Shown here: positions 8,231 through 16,954 of the stretch, piece after piece
Numbering within the stretch: the stretch's first letter is position 1
How the letters are laid out: each line of letters begins with the position of its first letter
NCBI RefSeq assembly: GCF_004366355.1
Contig: NZ_SODV01000001.1
Coordinates: 2,542,001 to 2,606,000 of the forward strand
Direction: 5' to 3'
DNA length: 64,000 nucleotides
Source of the DNA: Dinghuibacter silviterrae
GTDB lineage: Bacteria > Bacteroidota > Bacteroidia > Chitinophagales > Chitinophagaceae
Made by a program: the position numbers and the translations under genes
The notes under the pieces: generated by a model
The model's database searches: none
Seen by the model: only the letters and a program-made list of their open reading frames with translations
What the model was told of the DNA's origin: nothing

Positions 8231-8736
8231 GGATCTTAATACTTGCAGCAGCAATGCTCGCCAGTGCGGCCGGGGATTGGGCCATTGCACCGGGTTACTC
8301 GGTGAAATGGTCCACCACCGGTGACGCGGCGGGTATCTTCAAAGGGCTGGCCGGGACGATCCATTTCGACGAAGCCAACCTGAACACGGCGTCTTTCAAC
8401 GTTTCCATCGACGTAGCCTCGCTGAACACGGGCAACGGCCTGATGAATACGCACGCCAAAAGCGCCGAATGGCTGGACGCGACGAAATATCCGAAGATCT
8501 CCTTCGTCTCCGCCAAAGTCGTCAAGGCGGGCGCGGGTTACCAGGCCATCGGCAACCTGACGATGCACGGGGCCACCAAGCCGCTGACGCTTCCGTTTAC
8601 CTTTCAGCACACGGGCTCCGGTGGATTGTTCCACGCTACTTTTACCGTCAACCGGACCCAGTTCGGTGTCGGTAAACCCGGGGATGTGGACGACAATATT
8701 TCCATCGAGCTGTCGGTGCCGGTCACAAAACAATAA
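8227..8736 (+). CDS. Second YceI-family protein
   Basis: The protein has 169 residues with a short hydrophobic N-terminus (MRILILAAAMLASAAG) that probably acts as a signal peptide. YceI features are visible: WAIAPGYSVKWSTTG at the start, SAEWLDATKYPKISF in the middle, GNLTMHGATKPLTLPF and NRTQFGVGKPGDVDDNISI at the end. It overlaps the first YceI gene by four bases. The two copies are divergent, suggesting paralogues with different ligands or a heteromeric pair rather than a recent duplication. Confidence 0.92.
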   Translation: MRILILAAAMLASAAGDWAIAPGYSVKWSTTGDAAGIFKGLAGTIHFDEANLNTASFNVSIDVASLNTGNGLMNTHAKSAEWLDATKYPKISFVSAKVVKAGAGYQAIGNLTMHGATKPLTLPFTFQHTGSGGLFHATFTVNRTQFGVGKPGDVDDNISIELSVPVTKQ

Positions 8737-8739
8737 CCC

Positions 8740-9135
8740 ATGCTGAAAAGACTTTTGTTACTCGGCGCCGTGTCGGGTCTGCTGGCCGGGATCTTGTCCT
8801 GGACGTACTCGAAGGTATATTCCCATTACCTGGGTGTAGACTTCAGCACGATCGCCACTCCTGTAAAGATGATCGTGGCCTGCGTTATCGGCGGCCTCAT
8901 CGCTTCGCTGGGATACGCTTTGCTCCAGCGGTTGCTGGGGCTGAAGACAGACGCAGTGTTCAACCTGATCTTTACGATCCTGAGTTTTGCGAGCATCCTG
9001 GGGCCCATCGCCACCAAGCTGCCCCTCGAACTGCAAAGCCCGGAGTTGTTTCCCTGGCTGGTCATGCCGATGCACCTTTTCCCGGTGCTGGGGTGGCTGA
9101 CGCTAAAGCCTCTATTTTTCCCGCCGAAAGCATAA
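8740..9135 (+). CDS. Small integral membrane protein, unknown function
   Basis: The protein has 131 residues with about four hydrophobic segments (residues about 3-22, 43-62, 74-92 and 105-125). The sequence is not recognised as a specific family. It starts three bases after the second YceI gene and is therefore the third gene of the HxlR-linked operon, so a membrane role connected with the YceI proteins is possible. A strong terminator hairpin directly follows its stop. Confidence 0.7.
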   Translation: MLKRLLLLGAVSGLLAGILSWTYSKVYSHYLGVDFSTIATPVKMIVACVIGGLIASLGYALLQRLLGLKTDAVFNLIFTILSFASILGPIATKLPLELQSPELFPWLVMPMHLFPVLGWLTLKPLFFPPKA

Positions 9136-9138
9136 GAA

Positions 9139-9164
9139 AGAGGCTGTCCTACTGGACAGCCTCT
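9139..9164. terminator. Bidirectional intrinsic terminator
   Basis: AGAGGCTGTCC (9139-9149) pairs perfectly with GGACAGCCTCT (9154-9164) around a four-base TACT loop; the plus strand continues CTTGTTAATT and the minus-strand exit has TTTC. It lies between the YceI operon end and the convergent aldehyde dehydrogenase, whose TAG stop (9149-9151) sits at the loop. It can serve both strands. Confidence 0.85.
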
Positions 9165-10564
9165 CTTGTTAATTTCCCATTGACGGTCCGCATGATCCCC
9201 AGCGGATTGCCATCCTGCAGCGCCTCCGGCAGAAGCTCCGCCGGAAAATCCTGGTAGGCAACCGGGCGAACGAAACGCAGAATTGCCGCCGTCCCTACCG
9301 AAGTAAACCGCGGATCGGTCGTCGACGGGAAAGGCCCCCCGTGTTGCATGGAATCGCACACTTCGACGCCGGTGGGATAACCGCCGTAGATGACGCGCCC
9401 CGCTTTTTGGACGAGCACATCGGTTACGCGCGCCAGCAAAGGTCCCTCACCGTGAACGGTTGCAGTGAGCTGTCCTTCGAGGGACTGCAATACTTCCAGA
9501 AGCTGGGCCTCGTCCTTACAGCGGACGAGCAGCGTGGCGGGCCCGAAGACCTCGTCGGAGAGGTGGGCGTCCGCCAGGAACAGGTCGGCGCTGACGCTAA
9601 AGGCAAAGGGCCGTCCTTCGCCTTCCTTGGAGGAACGGGCGATCTCTGTGACGCCGGAGGCCTTTTGCAGGGCTTCCACGCCGGAATCATAGGCTTTTTG
9701 TATCCCGGCGTTGAGCATACGGCCGGGGAGCGCGTTGGACATGGCTTCCCCAAAAGCGTTCACAAACGCCGAAGCGGCGGCGCTATCGATAAAAAGGACG
9801 AGCCCGGGGTTGGTGCAGAACTGGCCGACACCCAGCGTGACGGAGGCCGCCAGGCCCTGGGCGGTTTTTTGAGTCAGGGCGCTTTCCAAAAGCACCACGG
9901 GGTTGATAGAGCTCATTTCTGCAAATACCGGGATGGGCTGGGGGCGCTGCGTCGCGGCGCGGTACAACAACATCCCGACGCGACGGGAACCCGTAAAGCC
10001 AACGGCCTGGATGATGGGATTTTCTACAAGGGCGACGGCCTCCTCATGCGACAATTGAAGACCACCGAAAACGCCCTTGGGCATCCCGGTACGGGTGGCC
10101 GCCTTGTCGATAGCGGCGGCAACCAGGGCGTGGGTACGGAGGTGGGAGGAGTGTGCCTTGACGACGACTGGACAGCCCGCGGCCAGGGCGGAAGCGGTGT
10201 CACCGCCGGCGGTGGAAAACGCAAGGGGGAAGTTGCTGGCGCCAAACACGGCAACGGGCCCGAGGGGGATGAGCATCCGGCGGATGACCGGCCGGGGGGC
10301 GGGGAGGGCGTCGATGCGCGCGTCTACCCACGACCCTTCGCGGAGCAGGCGGGCAAAGAGCTGGAGCTGTCCGCAGGTCCGGGCGCGTTCGCCGGTGATA
10401 CGGGCGGCCGGCAGACCGGACTCGGCACAGCAGGTTTCGATCAGTTGATCTCCGATGGCCATGATCTCCTCGCTGATGGCGTCCAGGAAACCGGCTCTTT
10501 TTGAGGGAGACAATTGGGAATAAATAGGGAAAGCCTCGTGGGCGAGTTGTAGTGTTGTTGTCAT
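9149..10564 (-). CDS. 2,5-dioxovalerate (alpha-ketoglutarate semialdehyde) dehydrogenase-type ALDH
   Basis: The protein has 471 residues. Aldehyde dehydrogenase residues are visible: N111 in GASNFPLAFST, the lysine of KAHSSH near 136, E216 in FAEMSSINPVV and the catalytic C250 in GQFCTNPGLV. The FAEMSSINPV and GQFCTNPG signatures fit the NADP-dependent branch that oxidises 2,5-dioxopentanoate to 2-oxoglutarate, the last step of oxidative L-arabinose, D-glucarate and hydroxyproline catabolism. It is divergent from a GH127-type glycosidase gene. The substrate is inferred, not shown. Confidence 0.88.
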   Translation of the reverse strand: MTTTLQLAHEAFPIYSQLSPSKRAGFLDAISEEIMAIGDQLIETCCAESGLPAARITGERARTCGQLQLFARLLREGSWVDARIDALPAPRPVIRRMLIPLGPVAVFGASNFPLAFSTAGGDTASALAAGCPVVVKAHSSHLRTHALVAAAIDKAATRTGMPKGVFGGLQLSHEEAVALVENPIIQAVGFTGSRRVGMLLYRAATQRPQPIPVFAEMSSINPVVLLESALTQKTAQGLAASVTLGVGQFCTNPGLVLFIDSAAASAFVNAFGEAMSNALPGRMLNAGIQKAYDSGVEALQKASGVTEIARSSKEGEGRPFAFSVSADLFLADAHLSDEVFGPATLLVRCKDEAQLLEVLQSLEGQLTATVHGEGPLLARVTDVLVQKAGRVIYGGYPTGVEVCDSMQHGGPFPSTTDPRFTSVGTAAILRFVRPVAYQDFPAELLPEALQDGNPLGIMRTVNGKLTREAVQ

Positions 10565-10662
10565 GGCGCAAAACTACAGAGGGCGGAGAAGACTTGACGC
10601 CGGCGGTTAAGATGCGATAATAACTTATTAATTCCTGCCGCTTTTCTCCGCGGGTGGAATGC

Positions 10663-10670
10663 TACTTTTG
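10663..10670 (+). promoter_or_regulatory. TAnnTTTG -7 box next to the first GH127 start
   Basis: TACTTTTG matches the Bacteroidota -7 consensus TAnnTTTG perfectly and ends only five bases before the ATG at 10676. If it is the real promoter, transcription begins at or near the start codon and the transcript is leaderless. A weak -33 candidate, TTTTC, is at 10642. Confidence 0.45.
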
Positions 10671-10675
10671 GCGAT

Positions 10676-13015
10676 ATGCGTGTTACACTCCTTGCCATGG
10701 TACTGCTGGGCGCCGGGTCTCTCCAGGCGCAGTCTTATGTGCCGGAAAAAAACAACCCCAAGATACTGGTGAAGCCGGTGATCCGGCCAAAGGCCTATGC
10801 TTTCGACCTGAAAGACGTCCGTTTGCTGAACAGCCCCTTCCGGGACGCCATGGTCCGCGACTCGGGTTACCTGTTGAGCCTGTCGGCGGACCGCCTTCTC
10901 CACCGGTTTTATGCCAACGCGGGTCTTCCGCCCAAAGCGCCCGTCTATGGCGGCTGGGAAAGCTCCGGTTTGTCGGGGCATACGCTGGGGCACTACCTCT
11001 CCGCGTGTTCGATGATGTACGCTTCGACCGGTGAACCGGCCTTTGCGGAGCGCGTGCGCTATATCGTCGGGGAACTGGCCCGTTGCCAGGACGCCCGGAA
11101 GACCGGCTATGTGGGCGCCATCCCCAACGAGGACACGCTTTGGGCCCAGGTCGCCAGGGGGGATATCCATTCTTCCGGTTTTGACCTCAATGGGGGCTGG
11201 TCGCCCTGGTATACGGTCCACAAAGTGATGGCCGGTCTGCTCGACGCTTATTTATATGTAGGCGACCAGCAAGCCCTGGACGTGGCAAAGAAGCTGGCGG
11301 ACTGGACCGGGAAGGAGCTCGGCGGCTTGAATGACGCGCAGATCCAGCACATGCTGGCCTGTGAGTTCGGGGGGATGAACGAGGCACTCACCAACCTGTA
11401 TTCCCTGACTGCGGATAAAAAATACCTGGACCTTTCCTATAAGTTTCAGCACAAAGCGATCATGGATCCGCTGGCTGCCGGGCACGACCCGTTGCCCGGG
11501 AAGCATTCCAATACGCAAATCCCGAAGATCATCGGCTGCGCCCGGCGCTACGAGGTCGAGGGGGACAGCAGTGACGCCGGCATCGCGCGCAACTTCTGGG
11601 ACATCGTCGTGGGGCACCATACGTATGTGATCGGGGGGAACAGCGATCACGAATACCTGGGAGAAGCCGACCACCTCAGCGACTACTTGAGCGAAAGTAC
11701 CTGCGAGTCCTGCAATACGTATAACATGCTCAAGCTGACCCGGCACCTGTTTGCCTGGAATCCGGACAGCCGGCTGGGCGATTACTATGAGCGGGCGCTC
11801 TACAACCACATCCTCGCATCCCAAAACCCCGAGAACGCGATGATGACGTACTTCGTCCCGTTGAAGATGGGCGGACGCAAACAGTTCAGCGACTCCACCG
11901 ATACGTTTACCTGTTGCGTGGGGAGCGGGATGGAGAACCATTCCAAGTACGCGGAAGGGATCTATTACGAGGGCGCCGACGGGGGCCTGTACGTGAATCT
12001 TTTTATTCCGTCCGTGTTGCATTGGAAAGACCGCGGGGTCACCGTCACGCAGACCACGAATTATCCGTATAGCGACACGACGACGCTGACGATCGATGGC
12101 AACGCGGCTTTTGCCTTGCGCCTCCGTCACCCCTGGTGGGCCACGAACGGCATCACCGTCCTGGTCAACGGCCAGCCGGTACAAACCGCCCCCGAAGCCG
12201 ACGGCTACCTCGTGATCAAACGCGCCTGGCACAAAGGCGACCGCGTCCAGCTCACGATGCCCATGCACCTCTACACCGAATCGATGCCCGACGACACCAA
12301 CCGGGTGGCCCTGTTATACGGGCCGGTCGTCCTGGCGGGGAACCTGGGCGACAAGGACCCCTCCACGGACCTGCACGGGGTACCCGTCCTCCTGACCAGC
12401 GACCATCAGGTGGGCAACTGGATCCAGCAAACCGGTCCGCTGACGTTCCACACTCAGGGCGTGGGCAAGCCGTTCGACATTACCCTGACGCCCTTCTATA
12501 AGAACTACGACGACTATTATAGCGTTTATTGGGACTTTTTTACACCCCAGGACTGGACCAACCGGGAAGCCGAATATGAAGCGGAAAAGGCCCGTCGGAA
12601 GGACATCGACGACCGGACCATCGACATCATGCGGCTGGGGGAAATGCAACCCGAACGGGATCACCACCTCGATTCAAAGATTTCCTACGTGGGGGATGAA
12701 AGCGCCCGGCGTTCCCGGGACTGCCGCAACGGGGGCTTTTTCACCTTTGACATGAAGCCCGGCGACAGCCTGTTCGTCACGGCCTGGGGCGGGGACAACG
12801 GCCGCGTGGTGGATATTTACGTGGACGACGTCAAGATCGCCACCCAGGCGCTGGTGCACCCCAAACCCAACCAGTTTGTCGACCTGGTCTACCCGATCCC
12901 GGCCGACCTCGTCAAAGACAAAACCATTATCCGCGTGAAGTTCCAGGCCCCTGTCGGGAAGTCTTCCGGTAGTATCTTTGGCGTACGAACCCTAAAAGCC
13001 GCCGTCCATGAGTGA
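10676..13015 (+). CDS. Secreted GH127/GH146-type glycosidase (putative beta-L-arabinofuranosidase)
   Basis: The protein has 779 residues with signal peptide MRVTLLAMVLLGAGSLQAQ. The (alpha/alpha)6 DUF1680 domain covers about residues 40-470; C-terminal beta-sandwich regions follow. Zinc/catalytic residues of the GH127 type are visible: E344 and C346 in STCESCNTYN, and the C413-C414 pair in FTCCVGSGMENH, where one cysteine is the nucleophile in characterised members. The family removes beta-L-arabinofuranose from plant arabinans or hydroxyproline-linked arabinosides. Its stop overlaps the permease start by eight bases, suggesting one operon. Confidence 0.87.
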   Translation: MRVTLLAMVLLGAGSLQAQSYVPEKNNPKILVKPVIRPKAYAFDLKDVRLLNSPFRDAMVRDSGYLLSLSADRLLHRFYANAGLPPKAPVYGGWESSGLSGHTLGHYLSACSMMYASTGEPAFAERVRYIVGELARCQDARKTGYVGAIPNEDTLWAQVARGDIHSSGFDLNGGWSPWYTVHKVMAGLLDAYLYVGDQQALDVAKKLADWTGKELGGLNDAQIQHMLACEFGGMNEALTNLYSLTADKKYLDLSYKFQHKAIMDPLAAGHDPLPGKHSNTQIPKIIGCARRYEVEGDSSDAGIARNFWDIVVGHHTYVIGGNSDHEYLGEADHLSDYLSESTCESCNTYNMLKLTRHLFAWNPDSRLGDYYERALYNHILASQNPENAMMTYFVPLKMGGRKQFSDSTDTFTCCVGSGMENHSKYAEGIYYEGADGGLYVNLFIPSVLHWKDRGVTVTQTTNYPYSDTTTLTIDGNAAFALRLRHPWWATNGITVLVNGQPVQTAPEADGYLVIKRAWHKGDRVQLTMPMHLYTESMPDDTNRVALLYGPVVLAGNLGDKDPSTDLHGVPVLLTSDHQVGNWIQQTGPLTFHTQGVGKPFDITLTPFYKNYDDYYSVYWDFFTPQDWTNREAEYEAEKARRKDIDDRTIDIMRLGEMQPERDHHLDSKISYVGDESARRSRDCRNGGFFTFDMKPGDSLFVTAWGGDNGRVVDIYVDDVKIATQALVHPKPNQFVDLVYPIPADLVKDKTIIRVKFQAPVGKSSGSIFGVRTLKAAVHE

Positions 13016-14390
13016 GTTCAAACCCAGCCTCGGGCTTCTTGACGCCACCATGATCGTGGCGGGGAACATGATCGGATCCGGCATTTTTATCGTCAGCGCG
13101 GACATCACCCGCAACGTGGGCAGTATCGGCTGGCTGCTGCTGGTATGGCTGATCACGGGTTTTATGACCCTTACCGCGGCCCTGAGTTATGGAGAGCTGG
13201 GGGGCCTTTTCCCAAAGGCCGGCGGACAGTATGTGTACCTGAAGGAGGCCTATAATCCCCTGCTTGGTTTTTTGTACGGGTGGAGCTTTTTTACCGTCAT
13301 CCAAACCGCGACCATCGCGGCCGTGGGGGTGGCTTTTGCCAAATTCACCGCGTATCTTTTCCCCGGCCTTGGCGAAAGCAAAACGCTCGCCATCGCCGTT
13401 ATCGTTTTGCTTACCTTCATCAATACACGGGGCGTTCGCAGCGGGAAGCTCTTACAAACCACCATCACGATTACCAAACTCCTCAGTCTTTTCGGGCTGA
13501 TCGCCTTTGGCCTCGCGGCCGCCAACGGTGCGATCTGGAAAGCCAACTGGACGGGCGCCTGGCACCTTCACGGGTTGTCTGCCACGGGCCAGGTCACCGG
13601 GTACCTGCCGATCGCGGCGTTGGGCGCGGTGGCCGCGGCCATGGTGGGCTCCATCTTTAGCAGCGATTCCTGGCACAACGTCACGTTTATCGCGGGGGAG
13701 ATTAAAAATCCGAAACGCAACATCGCGCTGGCCCTTGGGTTAGGTACCGCTATCGTGACCCTTGTCTACCTCAGCGCCAACGTCATGTACACCGCCGTCC
13801 TGCCCCTCCAGGGCATCGCCTCGGCGGAAAAAGACCGGGTGGCGGTCACCGCGGCCCAGGTCATCTTCGGCCCGGGGGGCACGATGATCATCGCTTTGCT
13901 GATCATGGTGTCCACCTTCGGGTGCAACAACGGCCTGATCCTGGCCGGGGCAAGGGTTTATTACACGATGGCAAAAGACGGCTTGTTCTTTCGCCGCACG
14001 GGAGAGCTCAACCGGCATTCCGTGCCGGAGTTCGCCCTTTGGCTCCAGTGTATCTTCGCCTCCGCCTGGTGCCTGAGCGGCAAATACGGCGACCTCCTGG
14101 ACATGATCTCCTTTGTGGTCGTCGGTTTTTATATGCTCACGATCGCAGGGATCTTTATCCTCCGGCGGAAACGCCCGGACGCCGAGCGGCCGGTCAGGGC
14201 GGTGGGGTACCCCGTGCTGCCGGTCCTGTATATTCTCATGGGGCTCACCTTCTGCGGTTTATTGATCGTGTATAAGCCGCGGTTTACCTGGCCGGGGTTG
14301 ATTATCACTTTATTGGGAATACCCGTATATTACTTTGTCCGGCGGCAGGCCAAAGGTGCCGAAGGTGTCGCACCGGCGGCTGCGAATTAA
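13008..14390 (+). CDS. APC-superfamily amino-acid permease
   Basis: The protein has 460 residues and about twelve hydrophobic segments. The N-terminal motif GLLDATMIVAGNMIGSGIFIV is the first substrate-binding helix of the amino-acid/polyamine/organocation superfamily (helix break GSGIF). It resembles the LAT-type and Bacteroidota 'amino acid permease' group. The gene overlaps the preceding GH127-type gene by eight bases, so an amino-acid or glyco-amino-acid substrate liberated by the glycosidases is a plausible cargo. Confidence 0.88.
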   Translation: MSEFKPSLGLLDATMIVAGNMIGSGIFIVSADITRNVGSIGWLLLVWLITGFMTLTAALSYGELGGLFPKAGGQYVYLKEAYNPLLGFLYGWSFFTVIQTATIAAVGVAFAKFTAYLFPGLGESKTLAIAVIVLLTFINTRGVRSGKLLQTTITITKLLSLFGLIAFGLAAANGAIWKANWTGAWHLHGLSATGQVTGYLPIAALGAVAAAMVGSIFSSDSWHNVTFIAGEIKNPKRNIALALGLGTAIVTLVYLSANVMYTAVLPLQGIASAEKDRVAVTAAQVIFGPGGTMIIALLIMVSTFGCNNGLILAGARVYYTMAKDGLFFRRTGELNRHSVPEFALWLQCIFASAWCLSGKYGDLLDMISFVVVGFYMLTIAGIFILRRKRPDAERPVRAVGYPVLPVLYILMGLTFCGLLIVYKPRFTWPGLIITLLGIPVYYFVRRQAKGAEGVAPAAAN

Positions 14391-14393
14391 ATG

Positions 14394-14401
14394 TACATTT
14401 G
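14394..14401 (+). promoter_or_regulatory. TAnnTTTG -7 box next to the second GH127 start
   Basis: TACATTTG matches TAnnTTTG perfectly and ends six bases before the ATG at 14408. The placement repeats that seen in front of the first GH127-type gene. No clear -33 element is seen, so the box may be a chance match within an operon. Confidence 0.35.
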
Positions 14402-14407
14402 ACAATT

Positions 14408-16780
14408 ATGAAACCCCTTGCGTTTACAATAACGATTGCCGCGGCCATCGCCGCATTTGGCGCGAGCGCCCAGCCGAAGGACTATCCCATCCAACCCGTC
14501 CCCTTCACCCAAGTCAAGGTGGACGACGCCTTTTGGGCCCCAAAGATCGAGGTCAACAGGGAAGTCACGATCCCGTACGTATTAAGGATGTGTAAGGAAC
14601 ACGGACGGATCGACAACTTTATCATCGCGGCAAAGCACAGTGGAGGAAAACTGACGGTATACCCCTTTGACGATACGGACCTGTACAAGGCGATCGAAGG
14701 GGCAAGTTATGGGCTGCAGGTGAAGCGTAACCCCGAGCTGGAACGGTACCTGGATACGTTGATCCAAATCATCGGCGCGGCGCAGGAGCCGGACGGCTAC
14801 CTGTATACTTTTCGGAGCGCGGACGAGGCGCAGCCGCACGAATGGATCGGGGCCAAACGCTGGCAGAACGAGGAGATCCTGAGCCATGAGCTGTACAATT
14901 GCGGGCACCTTTATGAAGCGGCCGTGGCGCACTACCAGGCCACGGGGAAAAAGACGCTGCTGAACATTGCCCTCAAAAACGCCGACCTCCTGGTACGGAC
15001 CTTTGGCCCCGGGAAGGAGGTCAAATATCCCGGTCACCAGATCGTGGAGATCGGACTGGTCAAGTTGTACCGGGTAACGGGGAAAAAAGAGTACCTGGAC
15101 CTGGCGAAGTTCTTCCTGGAGGCCCGCGGGGGCGGGGAGGCCTACAATCAGGCCGACAAACGCGTAGTGGACCAGGATTCCGCGGAAGGGCACGCGGTGC
15201 GCGCGGCCTATATGTATACGGGGATCGCGGACGTGGCGGCCATGACGGGGTATACCCCTTATGAAAAAACCATCGACGCCATCTGGAATGACGTCACCAA
15301 TGACAAGCTGTACATTACGGGCGGCATCGGGGCTACAGCCTCCGGGGAGGCATTCGGGGCGCCCTACGAATTACCCAATATGTCGGCGTATGCCGAGACC
15401 TGCGCTTCCATCGCCAATGTGTACTGGAACAGCCGCATGTTCCTGCTGCACGGGGACTCCAAGTACATCGACGTGCTGGAAAGGACCTTGTATAACGGCC
15501 TCCTGAGCGGGGTGTCGCTGGACGGAACCCGTTTTTTTTACCCCAATCCCCTGGCGTCCATGGGTCAGAACGAGCGCAGCGCGTGGTTTGACTGTGCCTG
15601 CTGTATCACCAACATGGCGCGCTTCCTGCCGTCCATGCCGGGGTACATCTATGCCCATCGGGGTAATTCGTTATATGTAAACCTTTTTGTCGGCAGCGAG
15701 GTACACCTCCACCTCCCCGGCGGCAACCTGGTGTTGCACCAGCGCACCGATTATCCCTGGGATGGGCAGGTCACGATGGAGGTACATCCTTCGGCACCCC
15801 TGAAGGCGGACCTGAGGATCCGTATCCCTGGCTGGGCGGTGGGAAAGCCAATTCCCGGGGACCTGTATTATGATGTCCATGCAAGCACCACGCCGGTGAC
15901 GATCCGGGTAAACGGCGCCCCGGTTACATATAAGGAAGAAAGCGGATACGCGGTCCTGGACCGGACCTGGAAGCCCGGAGACGAGGTGAACATCCTTCTC
16001 CCCATGCCGGTTCAAAAAGTACTGGCCAGCGAAAAGGTGGCGGATGACCAGGGACGTTTTGCGTTCCAGAAAGGGCCGGTCGTGTATTGCCTGGAAGGAC
16101 CCGATAACCGGGACAGCGTGGTCCGTAACCTCTTCGTGGATACGGGGGCAGCCGTTTCGGTATCCTACGCGAAGACCGTCCTGGGGGGCATTGACGAGCT
16201 GACCGTGCAAGGCGTGGCGCTCAAGCGTTCCTCCGCGGACGTCCCGGCCACGGTCACGGCCATTCCCTACTATGCCTGGGCCAACCGGGGCGCTTCCGAA
16301 ATGACGGTTTGGGTGCCGTACGAACGCTCCGCGGCCGTACCCGAACCGTTTCCCACCATTGCCTCCACCAGCAAAGTGCGTTCCTCCATCGGGTCACCAC
16401 GGATGCTCCGGTCGATCAACGACCAATACGATCCCAAAAATTCCAACGACCATTCGATGCCGTATTTTCACTGGTGGCCCCGTAAAAACGATACCCAATG
16501 GGTGGAATACGATTTCAAGGGGACGGACACAGTGTCCTCGTCGGCGGTGTATTGGTTTGACGACGGTCCCTGGGGTGGTTGCCGCATCCCGGCCTCCTGG
16601 CAGCTTTTGTACCTGAAGGACGGCAACTGGGTCCCCGTCCACAATACAAGCCCTTACGAGGTCGCCAAGGACCGCTATTGCCGGGTGTCTTTCGACCCGG
16701 TCGTCACCACGGCCATGCGGATGGTGGTGCAACTGCCTGTAGATAACTCGTCTGGCATCCACGAGTGGAGCCTGGAGTAG
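14408..16780 (+). CDS. Secreted GH127-family glycosidase with C-terminal beta-sandwich
   Basis: The ATG at 14408 gives 790 residues with signal peptide MKPLAFTITIAAAIAAFGASAQ; a TTG nine bases earlier is less likely. The DUF1680 catalytic domain occupies about residues 30-560. Residues matching characterised GH127 enzymes are E314 (candidate acid/base), E330 and C332 in YAETCAS, and C398-C399 in FDCACC. A C-terminal discoidin-like segment (about residues 690-790, ending SGIHEWSLE) may bind carbohydrate. It lies 17 bases after the permease and differs strongly from the first GH127-type gene, implying complementary specificities. Confidence 0.9.
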   Translation: MKPLAFTITIAAAIAAFGASAQPKDYPIQPVPFTQVKVDDAFWAPKIEVNREVTIPYVLRMCKEHGRIDNFIIAAKHSGGKLTVYPFDDTDLYKAIEGASYGLQVKRNPELERYLDTLIQIIGAAQEPDGYLYTFRSADEAQPHEWIGAKRWQNEEILSHELYNCGHLYEAAVAHYQATGKKTLLNIALKNADLLVRTFGPGKEVKYPGHQIVEIGLVKLYRVTGKKEYLDLAKFFLEARGGGEAYNQADKRVVDQDSAEGHAVRAAYMYTGIADVAAMTGYTPYEKTIDAIWNDVTNDKLYITGGIGATASGEAFGAPYELPNMSAYAETCASIANVYWNSRMFLLHGDSKYIDVLERTLYNGLLSGVSLDGTRFFYPNPLASMGQNERSAWFDCACCITNMARFLPSMPGYIYAHRGNSLYVNLFVGSEVHLHLPGGNLVLHQRTDYPWDGQVTMEVHPSAPLKADLRIRIPGWAVGKPIPGDLYYDVHASTTPVTIRVNGAPVTYKEESGYAVLDRTWKPGDEVNILLPMPVQKVLASEKVADDQGRFAFQKGPVVYCLEGPDNRDSVVRNLFVDTGAAVSVSYAKTVLGGIDELTVQGVALKRSSADVPATVTAIPYYAWANRGASEMTVWVPYERSAAVPEPFPTIASTSKVRSSIGSPRMLRSINDQYDPKNSNDHSMPYFHWWPRKNDTQWVEYDFKGTDTVSSSAVYWFDDGPWGGCRIPASWQLLYLKDGNWVPVHNTSPYEVAKDRYCRVSFDPVVTTAMRMVVQLPVDNSSGIHEWSLE

Positions 16781-16916
16781 CCCACGACGATTTTGGGGAG
16801 AAATTTTTAGGAAATTCCGGCTAAAACGCGCTAATTTAAGGGCTGAAAGACAGAGAAAGCCCCGTATAGTCAAAAAAATGAACGAATATTAGTCATAGAA
16901 ATTAGTCGTTGCCTTG

Positions 16917-16924
16917 TACCTTTA
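16917..16924 (+). promoter_or_regulatory. Candidate promoter box of the RRM gene
   Basis: TACCTTTA matches TAnnTTTG at seven of eight positions and lies 30 bases before the ATG. The upstream 170 bases between 16781 and 16916 are AT-rich and hold no gene. Confidence 0.35.
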
Positions 16925-16954
16925 CACCAAAATTTACCCTATAATTTAGTTATC

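Noticed and set aside
9341-10504. Long plus-strand frame opposite the aldehyde dehydrogenase
   Set aside because: The opposite strand carries clear ALDH active-site residues; this is a GC-rich shadow frame.
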